From positions 1 to 64,000 of the forward strand of contig CALADZ010000074.1 in NCBI GenBank assembly GCA_937890575.1: a stretch of DNA of 64,000 bases. The letters are read 5' to 3'. Origin of the DNA: MAG-120531 sp002378585 (GTDB lineage: Bacteria; Bacteroidota; Bacteroidia; Flavobacteriales; Flavobacteriaceae). The position numbers were made by a program, and so were the translations under genes. The notes below the pieces were generated by a model, which was given only the letters and a program-made list of their open reading frames with translations, was not told the DNA's origin and did no database searches. This document shows, one piece after another, positions 8,750-17,400 of this stretch (its first letter is position 1; each line of letters starts with the position of its first letter).

Positions 8750-9573
8750 ATTTTCCCCATAAACACATCAGCGCATTCAAAGCGCTTTGCTTTGACCTAG
8801 ACGGAACTTTACTGGCTTTAAAATCTCATATGACACCTAAAGCCTATGATTTTTTAGGCACCCTTAAAAGCAAACACCAACTTCTGTTGTGTTCTGCAAG
8901 AATTCCTTCAGGAATGCGTTACCACCAGGAATCTATTGGTATTCTTGGGGCGCCTATGTTGTGCTATAATGGGGCTCTATCACTTGAAGGTGAACGTGTA
9001 GTATACAGTAAAACCATCACTGAATCAGCCCTGGAAACCATTAGTTTACTTCTTGACCATCTGGATGTCGATTGGGGGCTGTACGCTTTTGACCAATGGT
9101 GGGTATCCAAGGATAGTGAACGGGTGCAAAAGGAGCGATATAATACCCAGACAGAACCACTTTGGGGAGAAACCCGATCCACCATAAAACGACTGGTGGA
9201 TGAATTTGGCGGAGTCCATAAAATCATGTTGATGGGCGATAAAAATAACATGGACCTGGCCATGGAAGCAATGGCACCTTTACAGGGTGCTTCATTGGTG
9301 TATTTTCGATCCAACGACACCTTGATTGAGATCGCCCCATCGGGAGTAGGAAAAAAGGAAGGAGTGACCCAACTGTTAGGAGATCACGGACTTTTAGACG
9401 CGATGGCCTTTGGAGATAATGACAACGACATAGCCTTGTTAGACGCATCTGGCTGGGGTGTAGCTGTTCAAAACGCCAAACCGCTGGTCAAGTCAATCGC
9501 TGACGCGGTAACCCCGCTGAGTTGTGCTGATGATGGCGTGATAGACTACCTGAATATGTGTTATGGACAATAA
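8734..9573 (+). CDS. HAD-superfamily (Cof-type) phosphatase
   Basis: This haloacid dehalogenase-type hydrolase has 279 residues. Motif I, DLDGTLL at 21-27, supplies the nucleophile Asp21 and the acid Asp23. Motif II is in CSARIPSGM, motif III is around GKKEGV (Lys), and motif IV is GDNDNDIALLD. A large C2-type cap lies between II and III, as in Cof/YidA proteins acting on sugar phosphates or flavin precursors. The start must be the TTG at 8734: the first ATG comes after motif I, and an in-frame stop at 8701-8703 leaves no other start codon. It overlaps the upstream DUF5916 gene by 16 bases and the downstream DUF819 gene by 11 bases. The substrate is not inferable. Confidence 0.88.
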   Translation: MAQHINFPHKHISAFKALCFDLDGTLLALKSHMTPKAYDFLGTLKSKHQLLLCSARIPSGMRYHQESIGILGAPMLCYNGALSLEGERVVYSKTITESALETISLLLDHLDVDWGLYAFDQWWVSKDSERVQKERYNTQTEPLWGETRSTIKRLVDEFGGVHKIMLMGDKNNMDLAMEAMAPLQGASLVYFRSNDTLIEIAPSGVGKKEGVTQLLGDHGLLDAMAFGDNDNDIALLDASGWGVAVQNAKPLVKSIADAVTPLSCADDGVIDYLNMCYGQ

Positions 9574-10834
9574 ACTAACTCCGTTAATCACTGACGATAC
9601 ACTCGTATTAGGGCTGATTGCAGCCTGTTTGGGTTTTGTGTTTTTGACACAACAGATAAAAAAACCCTTTTGGACCAGATTTTACAGCATAGTTCCTCCC
9701 GTCCTTTTATGTTATTTATTGCCTGCCCTGCTCAGAAGCACTGGGATCATCAGCGATGAATTCAGCGGACTTTACCACATCACTAGTCAATATTTACTTC
9801 CAGCTGCTTTGGTGTTGATGACCTTAAGCATGGACTTAAAAGCGATTATTCAACTAGGACCCAAAGCACTCATTATGTTTTTAACGGGTTCATTAGGGAT
9901 TGTTTTGGGCGGCCCGATAGCGTTGTTGATTGTTTCTTGGATCAACCCATCATGGACAGAAGGGGTTGGTTTTGACGCGATTTGGCGAGGACTGTCCACC
10001 ATTGCCGGAAGTTGGATTGGCGGTGGGGCCAATCAAGCGGCCATGCTCGAAGTTTTTCAATACAACCCAGAAAAATACGGAGGAATGGTATTAGTCGATA
10101 TCGTCGTGGCCAATATCTGGTTGGCCTTATTACTCTTGGGGGTGGGCAGAAAAGAGCAAATAAATCGGTGGTTAAAAGCGGACAATTCCTCCATTACCGC
10201 ACTGCAAGAAAAAGTAGGAAAATTTACCCAAAGCATCACCCGGGTACCTAGCCTGACCGACTATATGGCCATTTTAGCGATCAGTTTTGTCTCCGTGGGT
10301 ATAGGACATGCACTAGGCGGATGGTTATCCCGTTGGGCGTTAGGTTTTGACGTAGTTGCCCAGAGTACTGGATTTTTATCCTTTCTCAGTTCTTCATTTT
10401 TCTGGATGGTTGTGGTGGTGACGCTGTTGGGTATGTTTTACTCAACAACTTCACTGAAAAATTACGAAGGTGCAGGAGCCAGTAAAATAGGGAGTGTTTT
10501 TGTCTATCTATTGGTTGCCTCTATAGGGATGAAAATGGATTTAGGAGCGGTTATTGACCAGCCGGGACTCATAGCCATCGGTTTTATTTGGATGCTGATA
10601 CACGCAGGATTAATGATCTTCGTAGCTAAATGGATTAAGGCTCCTTATTTCTTCTTGGCTGTGGGAAGCCAGGCCAATGTGGGGGGTGCCGCATCAGCAC
10701 CCATTATCGCTGCTGAGTTTCACCCTGCATTGAGTTCTGTAGGTGTGATTTTGGCTGTTTTTGGCTATGCAGTGGGTACTGCTGGTGCGTTGATTTGCGC
10801 CTACTTAATGGAAATCGCCTCAACGCTCACCTAA
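9563..10834 (+). CDS. DUF819 family integral membrane protein
   Basis: The protein has 423 residues with about ten or eleven hydrophobic helices. Conserved glycine-rich stretches typical of the DUF819 (YjcL-like) family are visible: AGSWIGGGANQAAM in the middle and GSQANVGGAASAPIIAA near the end. The duplicated Gly/Asn-rich motifs and the even helix spread suggest a two-fold repeated transporter fold resembling ion-coupled carriers, but no substrate is established. The ATG at 9563 overlaps the HAD stop by 11 bases, so translation is probably coupled. The pairing with a sugar-phosphate-like phosphatase could hint at a metabolite link; that is only inference. Confidence 0.85.
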   Translation: MDNKLTPLITDDTLVLGLIAACLGFVFLTQQIKKPFWTRFYSIVPPVLLCYLLPALLRSTGIISDEFSGLYHITSQYLLPAALVLMTLSMDLKAIIQLGPKALIMFLTGSLGIVLGGPIALLIVSWINPSWTEGVGFDAIWRGLSTIAGSWIGGGANQAAMLEVFQYNPEKYGGMVLVDIVVANIWLALLLLGVGRKEQINRWLKADNSSITALQEKVGKFTQSITRVPSLTDYMAILAISFVSVGIGHALGGWLSRWALGFDVVAQSTGFLSFLSSSFFWMVVVVTLLGMFYSTTSLKNYEGAGASKIGSVFVYLLVASIGMKMDLGAVIDQPGLIAIGFIWMLIHAGLMIFVAKWIKAPYFFLAVGSQANVGGAASAPIIAAEFHPALSSVGVILAVFGYAVGTAGALICAYLMEIASTLT

Positions 10835-10876
10835 AATTCCGTCATTTTCTGTTTCTTTGCCCACAAATTGAGTGAT

Positions 10877-11575
10877 ATGAAAAAAATAATGCTTCTGTGC
10901 GCCACAGTTTTATTAGGCGTTTCTTGTTCGGGTGACGCCAACCAATCCTTGCTGAGTGGAAATATTCGCGGCATCAAAAAAGGGACTCTTTACTTACAAC
11001 AAATAGTGGATACCACGGTGGTTGTTCTTGACTCCGTAGTGTTTGCGGGGGATGGTCAATTTGAATTTAACCCAGAAGTTACTGAGCCCAGTCTTTACTA
11101 CCTATACCTGGATCGCAAAGATGAAAACCCGTACAACGATCGATTACCTATATTTTTAGAAGACAGTAAAATTCAAGTGGATGCTGCCTGGGATACATTT
11201 GCCGTTACCGCTAAAGTAAGTGGATCAAAAACCCATGATCAATACACCGAATTCCAACAAATGATGTCAAAATTCAATCAGCAAAACCTGGCCTTGATGC
11301 AACAAGCCATGGCTATGGATCCGAAAACCCAGCAAAAGGCTATGGATTCACTATTGGATAAAAACAATAAGAATGAACTCAGAAGATACCTTTTTGCCAT
11401 CAACTACGCGTTAAATAACAGAAATTCAGTCATCGCTCCATATGTAGCTGTTGTCGAAATTCCAGAGGCTAGCCCCGTATTTTTGGATTCCATTTACCGA
11501 TCGCTACCCACAGAAGTAGCGCAAACTTCTTACGGCAGGGCATTGGAAGCACTACTTCAAAATTCAACCAAATAA
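10877..11575 (+). CDS. DUF4369-domain lipoprotein
   Basis: The protein has 232 residues from the ATG at 10877. It starts with a lipoprotein signal ending LLGVSC (Cys17). The N-terminal domain has the pattern SGNIRGIKKGTLYLQQ..DTTVVVLDSVVF..GQFEF, which is the DUF4369 beta-fold found upstream of thioredoxin domains in Bacteroidota. The helical C-terminal part contains a Gln/Met-rich helix (about 125-165). There is no CxxC thioredoxin domain here, so this is the stand-alone form. It is probably periplasmic and membrane-anchored, with unknown function. It lies 42 bases after the DUF819 gene. A weak TTTCTTTG box upstream at 10852-10859 might allow separate transcription. Confidence 0.75.
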   Translation: MKKIMLLCATVLLGVSCSGDANQSLLSGNIRGIKKGTLYLQQIVDTTVVVLDSVVFAGDGQFEFNPEVTEPSLYYLYLDRKDENPYNDRLPIFLEDSKIQVDAAWDTFAVTAKVSGSKTHDQYTEFQQMMSKFNQQNLALMQQAMAMDPKTQQKAMDSLLDKNNKNELRRYLFAINYALNNRNSVIAPYVAVVEIPEASPVFLDSIYRSLPTEVAQTSYGRALEALLQNSTK

Positions 11576-11581
11576 AAAGCG

Positions 11582-11589
11582 TATCTTTG
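11582..11589 (+). promoter_or_regulatory. -7 box upstream of the small conserved gene
   Basis: TATCTTTG, a perfect TAnnTTTG match, lies 16 bases before the ATG at 11606 and just after the DUF4369 stop. This spacing to the start codon is the commonest one in this window. Confidence 0.5.
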
Positions 11590-11605
11590 CCAAAAATTTT
11601 GACCT

Positions 11606-11875
11606 ATGGCCAGTATTAAAGACTTAAAAAAAGATGTAAACTATGTATTAGGCGACTTAATTGAAGCGGTATACATTTGGGAGGGCATCAACAAAAAATA
11701 CGACTCAAAAGAAGCTCAATCCATCATCGATGAGGCAATCAGCTCTTTTGATCAATTGATCGAGCAGATCAACGACAAAAAAGTAGAAAACAGAGGGAAA
11801 CACTTACGTGCGGTTAAGGGTCAATTAGAGACTGTAGCACAAGGTTTGGTGGCTAAAATCAACACACTCTCCTAA
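11606..11875 (+). CDS. Conserved small helical protein of unknown function
   Basis: The 89-residue protein is charged and predicted all-alpha, with no membrane segment or signal peptide (MASIKDLKKDVNYVLGDLIE at the start). The heptad-like spacing of Ile, Leu and Val in residues 40-85 (IIDEAISSFDQLIEQIND, then LETVAQGLVAKI) suggests a short coiled coil or helical bundle. I recognise it only as a type of small cytosolic protein common in Flavobacteriia, without an assigned function. A good -7 box precedes it. Its stop overlaps that of idi on the opposite strand by four bases (CTAA). Confidence 0.75.
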   Translation: MASIKDLKKDVNYVLGDLIEAVYIWEGINKKYDSKEAQSIIDEAISSFDQLIEQINDKKVENRGKHLRAVKGQLETVAQGLVAKINTLS

Positions 11876-12405
11876 CTTCTGAAGCTAGACTCATCCAAGT
11901 GATGAGCGTACTGCTCAAAAATAATGCGAAACCAGGCCGTATATAGGTCTGGTTTTTTTTGTAGGTCATTTTTGATCCATTCTAGAGACTTCCATGACCA
12001 GTCAGCCACTTCTTCTCGGTTGATCACAGGTACCCCATCGTACCTACCCACCACTACATGATCCAGTTCGTGCTCTGTGAGTCCATTGTCAAAAGAGGCT
12101 TTGTAAATAAAATGAAACAGCGGCGTCAACTCAGTATCAAAACCCATTTCTTCATAAAGTCTCCTATGGGCTGCAGCTAAAGTTGTTTCTCCTGCCCTTT
12201 GGTGGGAACAACAGGTATTGGTCCAGAGTCCAGGTGAGTGGTATTTTTCATGGGCGCGTTGCTGTAACATGATCTCGCCTTGACTATTCGTTATAAACAC
12301 AGAAAATGCACGGTGGAGTACTCCCTTTTGATGCGCTTCGAGCTTACCCATCAAGCCAATCGGCTCATCGTCTGTATTGACTAAAATTACTTGTTCCTCT
12401 GTCAT
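11872..12405 (-). CDS. idi: Isopentenyl-diphosphate delta-isomerase, type I
   Basis: This metal-dependent Nudix-fold enzyme interconverts IPP and DMAPP for isoprenoid, quinone and carotenoid synthesis. The 177-residue length fits the bacterial type I enzyme. The catalytic cysteine lies in WTNTCCSH (Cys66 aligns with the E. coli nucleophile). The metal-binding histidines are in the HRAFSVF and CSH segments. RRLYEEMGF is the Nudix-like helix, and the acidic catalytic residue is in TEHELDHV. The gene is monocistronic on the minus strand, with its stop overlapping the small gene by four bases. It is divergent from prfC, with 80 bp between their starts. Confidence 0.95.
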   Translation of the reverse strand: MTEEQVILVNTDDEPIGLMGKLEAHQKGVLHRAFSVFITNSQGEIMLQQRAHEKYHSPGLWTNTCCSHQRAGETTLAAAHRRLYEEMGFDTELTPLFHFIYKASFDNGLTEHELDHVVVGRYDGVPVINREEVADWSWKSLEWIKNDLQKKPDLYTAWFRIIFEQYAHHLDESSFRS

Positions 12406-12460
12406 GAGGTAAAAATAAGGGATTTGCCTATAACGTTCGGCGCATCCCTTTATTTTGATG

Positions 12461-12468
12461 TATTTTTG
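12461..12468 (+). promoter_or_regulatory. -7 box of prfC
   Basis: TATTTTTG, a TAnnTTTG match, ends 17 bases upstream of the prfC ATG in the idi-prfC divergent spacer. No clear -33 TTG is seen. Confidence 0.5.
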
Positions 12469-12485
12469 TCAAAAATTTTTACGCC

Positions 12486-14078
12486 ATGAGCCTACAAAAA
12501 GAGCTCCTCAAACGACGCACTTTTGGAATTATCTCCCACCCTGATGCGGGAAAAACTACCCTAACTGAGAAATTATTGCTTTTCGGTGGGGCTATTCAGG
12601 AGGCTGGAGCAGTAAAAAACAACAAGATAAAAAAAGGGGCGACAAGCGACTTTATGGAAATCGAGCGTCAACGCGGAATTTCGGTAGCCACCTCTGTATT
12701 GGCCTTTTACTACAAAGACAAAAAAATTAATATCCTCGACACGCCAGGGCACAAGGATTTTGCTGAAGATACCTTTAGGACACTTACCGCCGTAGACTCA
12801 GTGATTGTGGTCATTGACGTGGCCAAGGGGGTTGAAGAGCAAACTGAAAAGCTGGTAGAGGTCTGCCGCATGAGGCAAATACCCATGATTGTCTTTATCA
12901 ATAAGTTGGATAGAGAGGGAAAAGATGCCTTTGACTTATTGGATGAAGTAGAGCAAAAACTAGGCCTTCACGTGAGTTTGATGAGTTTCCCCATTGGAAT
13001 GGGTTATGACTTTAAAGGGATCTATAACATTTGGGAAAAGAACATCAATTTATTCAGTGGTGATCCCAAGAAAAACATAGAAGACACCATAGCTTTCGAC
13101 AATATCGACAGTCCAGAACTGGAAAAAATCATCGGCGCTCGACAAGCTGGTCAGCTCAGAGATAACTTGGAACTAATCGATGGAGTATATCCGCCATTTG
13201 ACCGACAAGCTTACTTAAGCGGTGCACAGCAACCCGTATTTTTTGGATCTGCGCTCAACAACTTTGGGGTACGTGAACTCTTGGACTGTTTCATTGAAAT
13301 AGCCCCCTCTCCCCGACCCAAAAGGGCAGAGGAGCGATTAGTAGCGCCTACGGAAACTCAAATGACTGGGTTTGTCTTTAAAATTCACGCCAATATGGAT
13401 CCTAAACACCGAGACCGATTGGCCTTTATCAAAATCGTGTCCGGTACTTTTGAACGAAATAAACCTTACCTGCATGTCCGCCAGGATAAAAAAATGAAGT
13501 TCTCTAGCCCCAACGCGTTCTTTGCGGAGAAAAAGGAAATTATTGATATTTCCTATCCCGGAGACATCGTAGGACTTCACGACACCGGTAATTTTAAAAT
13601 CGGGGACACCCTGACAGAGAATGAAGTGTTGCACTACAAAGGAATTCCCAGTTTCTCTCCCGAGCACTTTCGGTACATCAACAATGCAGATCCATTAAAG
13701 TCCAAACAACTCTTTAAAGGGATCGATCAATTGATGGATGAGGGTGTAGCACAGTTGTTCACCTTGGAACTCAATGGAAGAAAAGTCATCGGTACGGTGG
13801 GTGCCCTGCAGTATGAAGTCATTCAATACCGATTACAGCACGAATATGGCGCCTCGTGCACCTATGAACCTTTTCCTGTATATAAAGCCTGTTGGGTAGA
13901 GGCCACTGACCCCAAAAATCCTGAGTTTAAGGAATTTTTGCGCATTAAGCAGAAATTCATGGCCAAAGACAAAAAAAACCAGTTGGTTTTTCTGGCAGAC
14001 TCGGCCTTTTCACTGCAGATGACTATAGAAAAATACCCGTCCGTCAAACTGCATTTTACCTCAGAATGGGATGAGTAG
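12486..14078 (+). CDS. prfC: Peptide chain release factor 3
   Basis: This translational GTPase recycles RF1 and RF2 from the ribosome after peptide release. The 530-residue length is normal. The G1 loop is SHPDAGKTT (residues 17-25), switch II is DTPGHKDF, and NKLD is the guanine-specificity motif. The N-terminus RRTFGIISHPDAGKTTL separates RF3 from EF-G and BipA. The C-terminal domains end with the RF3-like block on LEYEVIQ-type folds (GALQYEVIQYRL). The gene has its own -7 box and a strong downstream terminator. Confidence 0.96.
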   Translation: MSLQKELLKRRTFGIISHPDAGKTTLTEKLLLFGGAIQEAGAVKNNKIKKGATSDFMEIERQRGISVATSVLAFYYKDKKINILDTPGHKDFAEDTFRTLTAVDSVIVVIDVAKGVEEQTEKLVEVCRMRQIPMIVFINKLDREGKDAFDLLDEVEQKLGLHVSLMSFPIGMGYDFKGIYNIWEKNINLFSGDPKKNIEDTIAFDNIDSPELEKIIGARQAGQLRDNLELIDGVYPPFDRQAYLSGAQQPVFFGSALNNFGVRELLDCFIEIAPSPRPKRAEERLVAPTETQMTGFVFKIHANMDPKHRDRLAFIKIVSGTFERNKPYLHVRQDKKMKFSSPNAFFAEKKEIIDISYPGDIVGLHDTGNFKIGDTLTENEVLHYKGIPSFSPEHFRYINNADPLKSKQLFKGIDQLMDEGVAQLFTLELNGRKVIGTVGALQYEVIQYRLQHEYGASCTYEPFPVYKACWVEATDPKNPEFKEFLRIKQKFMAKDKKNQLVFLADSAFSLQMTIEKYPSVKLHFTSEWDE

Positions 14079-14080
14079 AC

Positions 14081-14115
14081 AAAAAAAACCACAACTATAT
14101 GTTGTGGTTTTTTTT
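14081..14115 (+). terminator. Bidirectional terminator between prfC and the rpoC-operon end
   Basis: A perfect 15-bp inverted repeat (14081-14095 with 14101-14115) has a TATAT loop and eight A or T at the outer edges. It sits two bases after the prfC stop and ends one base before the stop of the DUF3467 gene. It therefore serves both converging transcripts. Confidence 0.9.
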
Positions 14116-14116
14116 G

Positions 14117-14413
14117 TTATGCTTGTCCAGGAGGACCAAAATTTAGCGGAATGTGAGGTTGAACATCCTCTTTGATTGACCCGTGGGTCGATTCAAACTT
14201 ATGGATGTTTTCACCCAATGCCTTTAAAAACCTTTTAGCATGCTCAGGTGTCAGTACAATTCTACTGCGCACTTTCGCTTTGGGTGCTCCGGGCATTAAG
14301 GTAATAAAGTCAACCACGAACTCTGAAGCAGAGTGATTGATGACCGCCAAGTTGGAATAAATCCCCTCAGCGGTTTTTTCATCTAGCTCAATATTGATCT
14401 GGTTTTGGCTCAT
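14117..14413 (-). CDS. DUF3467 protein encoded directly after rpoC
   Basis: The 98-residue protein shows the DUF3467 signature: INIELDEKTAEGIYSNLAVINHS at the start, then EFVVDFITLMPG and R-IVLTPEHAKRFLKALGENI. There is no signal or membrane segment. The function is unknown. The start ATG shares its A with the rpoC stop (TAATG at 14413), so it is translationally coupled to the beta-prime subunit. This placement recurs in Bacteroidota as far as I know. An association with RNA polymerase or expression in stoichiometry with it is an inference from position only. Confidence 0.85.
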   Translation of the reverse strand: MSQNQINIELDEKTAEGIYSNLAVINHSASEFVVDFITLMPGAPKAKVRSRIVLTPEHAKRFLKALGENIHKFESTHGSIKEDVQPHIPLNFGPPGQA

Positions 14414-17400
14414 TAGGAAAATTTCAATTCTTCTTTACGGGCCAATAGTTGATCGTACTCATCCTGTGCGCCTACAATGATTTTGTCATAGGAACGAAGA
14501 CCTGTACCTGCTGGGATCTTATGCCCAACGATCACGTTTTCTTTCAATCCATCAAGACCATCAATTTTACCGCTCACAGCAGCTTCGTTCAACACCTTAG
14601 TTGTTTCCTGGAAGGAAGCCGCTGAAATGAATGATTTAGTTTGAAGTGAGGCACGAGTAATTCCTTGTAGGATCGGCGTAGCTACAGCAGCCATAGCATC
14701 ACGTGCTACCACGAGTTGCTTGTCTTCGCGTTTCAACAGAGAGTTTTCATCTCTTAGTTCGCGTGCTGTAACGATCTGCCCAGGCTTCAAGTTAGCAGAA
14801 TCTCCCGCATCCTCCACGACTTTCTTGCCGTAAATAGCATCGTTTTCTTTGATAAAGTCGCTCTTGTGTACCAACTGATCTTCGAGGAATAACGTATCTC
14901 CAGAATCCAAGATCTGTACTTTACGCATCATTTGACGCACCACTACTTCAAAGTGCTTGTCGTTGATTTTAACCCCTTGTAAACGGTAAACCTCTTGTAC
15001 TTCGTTTACCAAATACTGTTGTACCGCAGATGGTCCTTTGATCGCTAAGATATCCTCAGGAGTAATAGAACCGTCAGAAAGTGGCATACCAGCGCGTACG
15101 TAGTCGTTCTCTTGAACCAAAATCTGGTTGGAGAGTTTTACTAGATAACGCTTAACCTCCCCAAGCTTAGATTCAACAATGATCTCGCGATTACCGCGTT
15201 TAATCTTGCCAAACGACACTACACCGTCAATTTCAGAAACCACGGCAGGGTTCGATGGATTACGCGCTTCAAATAATTCAGTCACACGTGGAAGACCTCC
15301 GGTAATATCCCCTGCTTTAGCAGATTTTCTAGGGATTTTAACCAAAATCTTACCTTCAGTAATTTTATCTGAATCGTTGACCATCAAGTGAGAACCAACC
15401 GGTAAGTTGTACGAACGCAATACCTCGTCTTTGTTGTTTTTAATCAACAGCGTAGGAATTAAGTTCTTGTTTCTGGACTCGATGATTACTTTTTCTTGGA
15501 AACCTGTTTGTTCATCGATTTCGACTTGGTATGTAACCCCTTGTTCGATCTCTTGGTAAGAGATTTTACCGGTGAATTCAGAGACAATAACTCCGTTGTA
15601 TGGATCCCAAGAACAAATGGTTTGTCCAGACTCAACGCGTTGGCCATCTTTGATAAATAAGTGAGAACCGTAAGGAATATTGTTGGTGCTCAAGGTTATT
15701 CCTGTATTGGCATCAACGATCTTGATTTCAGTGGTACGAGAAATCACGATATCGACAGATTTGCCTTCGTTGTCCTCTCCTTTAACTGTTCTTAAATCTT
15801 CGATTTCCGCAATACCTGGGAATTTGACGCTTAACTTGTTGTCTTCAGAGATGTTACCTGCGATACCACCCACGTGGAAGGTTCTCAAGGTCAACTGCGT
15901 ACCAGGTTCTCCAATAGATTGGGCAGCTACTACACCTACTGCTTCCCCCTTCTGCACCATTTTCTGGGTAGAAAGGTTGCGGCCGTAACACTTGGCACAA
16001 ATACCTTGTTCTGCCTCACAGGTCAATGCAGAGCGAACCTCTACACGCTCAATCGGAGAAGCTTCAATGCGCTTCACGTCTTTCTCGGAAATTTCTTGAC
16101 CCGCACTGAGCAACAACTCTTCGTTCAATGGATTGTAAACATCTTGTAAGGAAACACGTCCTAGGATGCGTTCACCCAAGGTTTCTACCACCTCTTCGTT
16201 TTTCTTTAAGGCTTCAACTTCTACACCGCGCAATGTGCCGCAATCTTCCGTGTTGATGATGACATCTTGAGATACGTCTACCAGACGACGAGTCAAATAA
16301 CCCGCATCTGCTGTTTTTAACGCCGTATCCGCAAGACCTTTACGGGCACCGTGGGTAGAGATAAAGTATTCCATAATCGAAAGACCTTCCTTAAAGTTGG
16401 AAAGGATCGGGTTTTCGATAATTTCACCACCACCTGCCGTTGATTTGATCGGCTTAGCCATCAAACCACGCATACCGGTTAACTGACGAATCTGTTCTTT
16501 AGATCCCCTTGCACCAGAATCCAACATCATATACACAGAGTTGAATCCTTGTTGGTCCTCACGGATATTTTTCATCGCCAATTCAGTCAACATCGCATTG
16601 GTAGATGTCCAAACATCGATCACTTGGTTGTATCGCTCGTTGTTGGTGATCAATCCCATGTTGTAGTTGGCCATGATGTTGTCCACTTGGTCATTGGCCT
16701 TCTCGATCATTCCTTGTTTTTGCTCAGGAATAATGATATCGCCCAAAGAGAAGGAAAGTCCTCCGCGGAATGCGAATTCGTAACCCATCTTTTTGATGTT
16801 GTCCAAGAAGGCAGCAGTCTCAGGTACAGAAGTAACGCTGAGGATGTGACCAATAATGTCGCGAAGCGCTTTTTTATTCAACACTTGGTTGATATATCCT
16901 GCATTTTCAGGAACTTCTTTGTTGAACAATACACGACCTACCGTGGTTTCGATGATTTGATTCACCAATTCACCTTGTTCGTTGAAGTCCTTGGCGCGTA
17001 CCTTGATACCCGCATTAAGCTCAACACGACCTTCGTTTAAAGCGATTTCTACTTCTTCATAGGAGTAGAAGGTCATTCCTTCTCCCTTAACCTTGTGTTC
17101 AGGGGTAGATTTGCGCTCTTTGGTCATGTAGTACAGACCAAGCACCATGTCCTGAGAAGGTACGGTAATCGGAGAACCATTGGCAGGGTTCAAGATATTA
17201 TGCGAAGCCAACATCAATAGTTGGGCTTCCAAAATAGCTTCAGGACCTAAAGGAAGGTGAACCGCCATTTGATCCCCATCAAAATCCGCGTTAAATGCGG
17301 TACAGGCAAGTGGGTGTAATCTAATCGCTTTTCCTTCGATCAACTTAGGTTGGAAAGCCTGGATACCCAAACGGTGAAGTGTTGGGGCTCGGTTGAGCAA

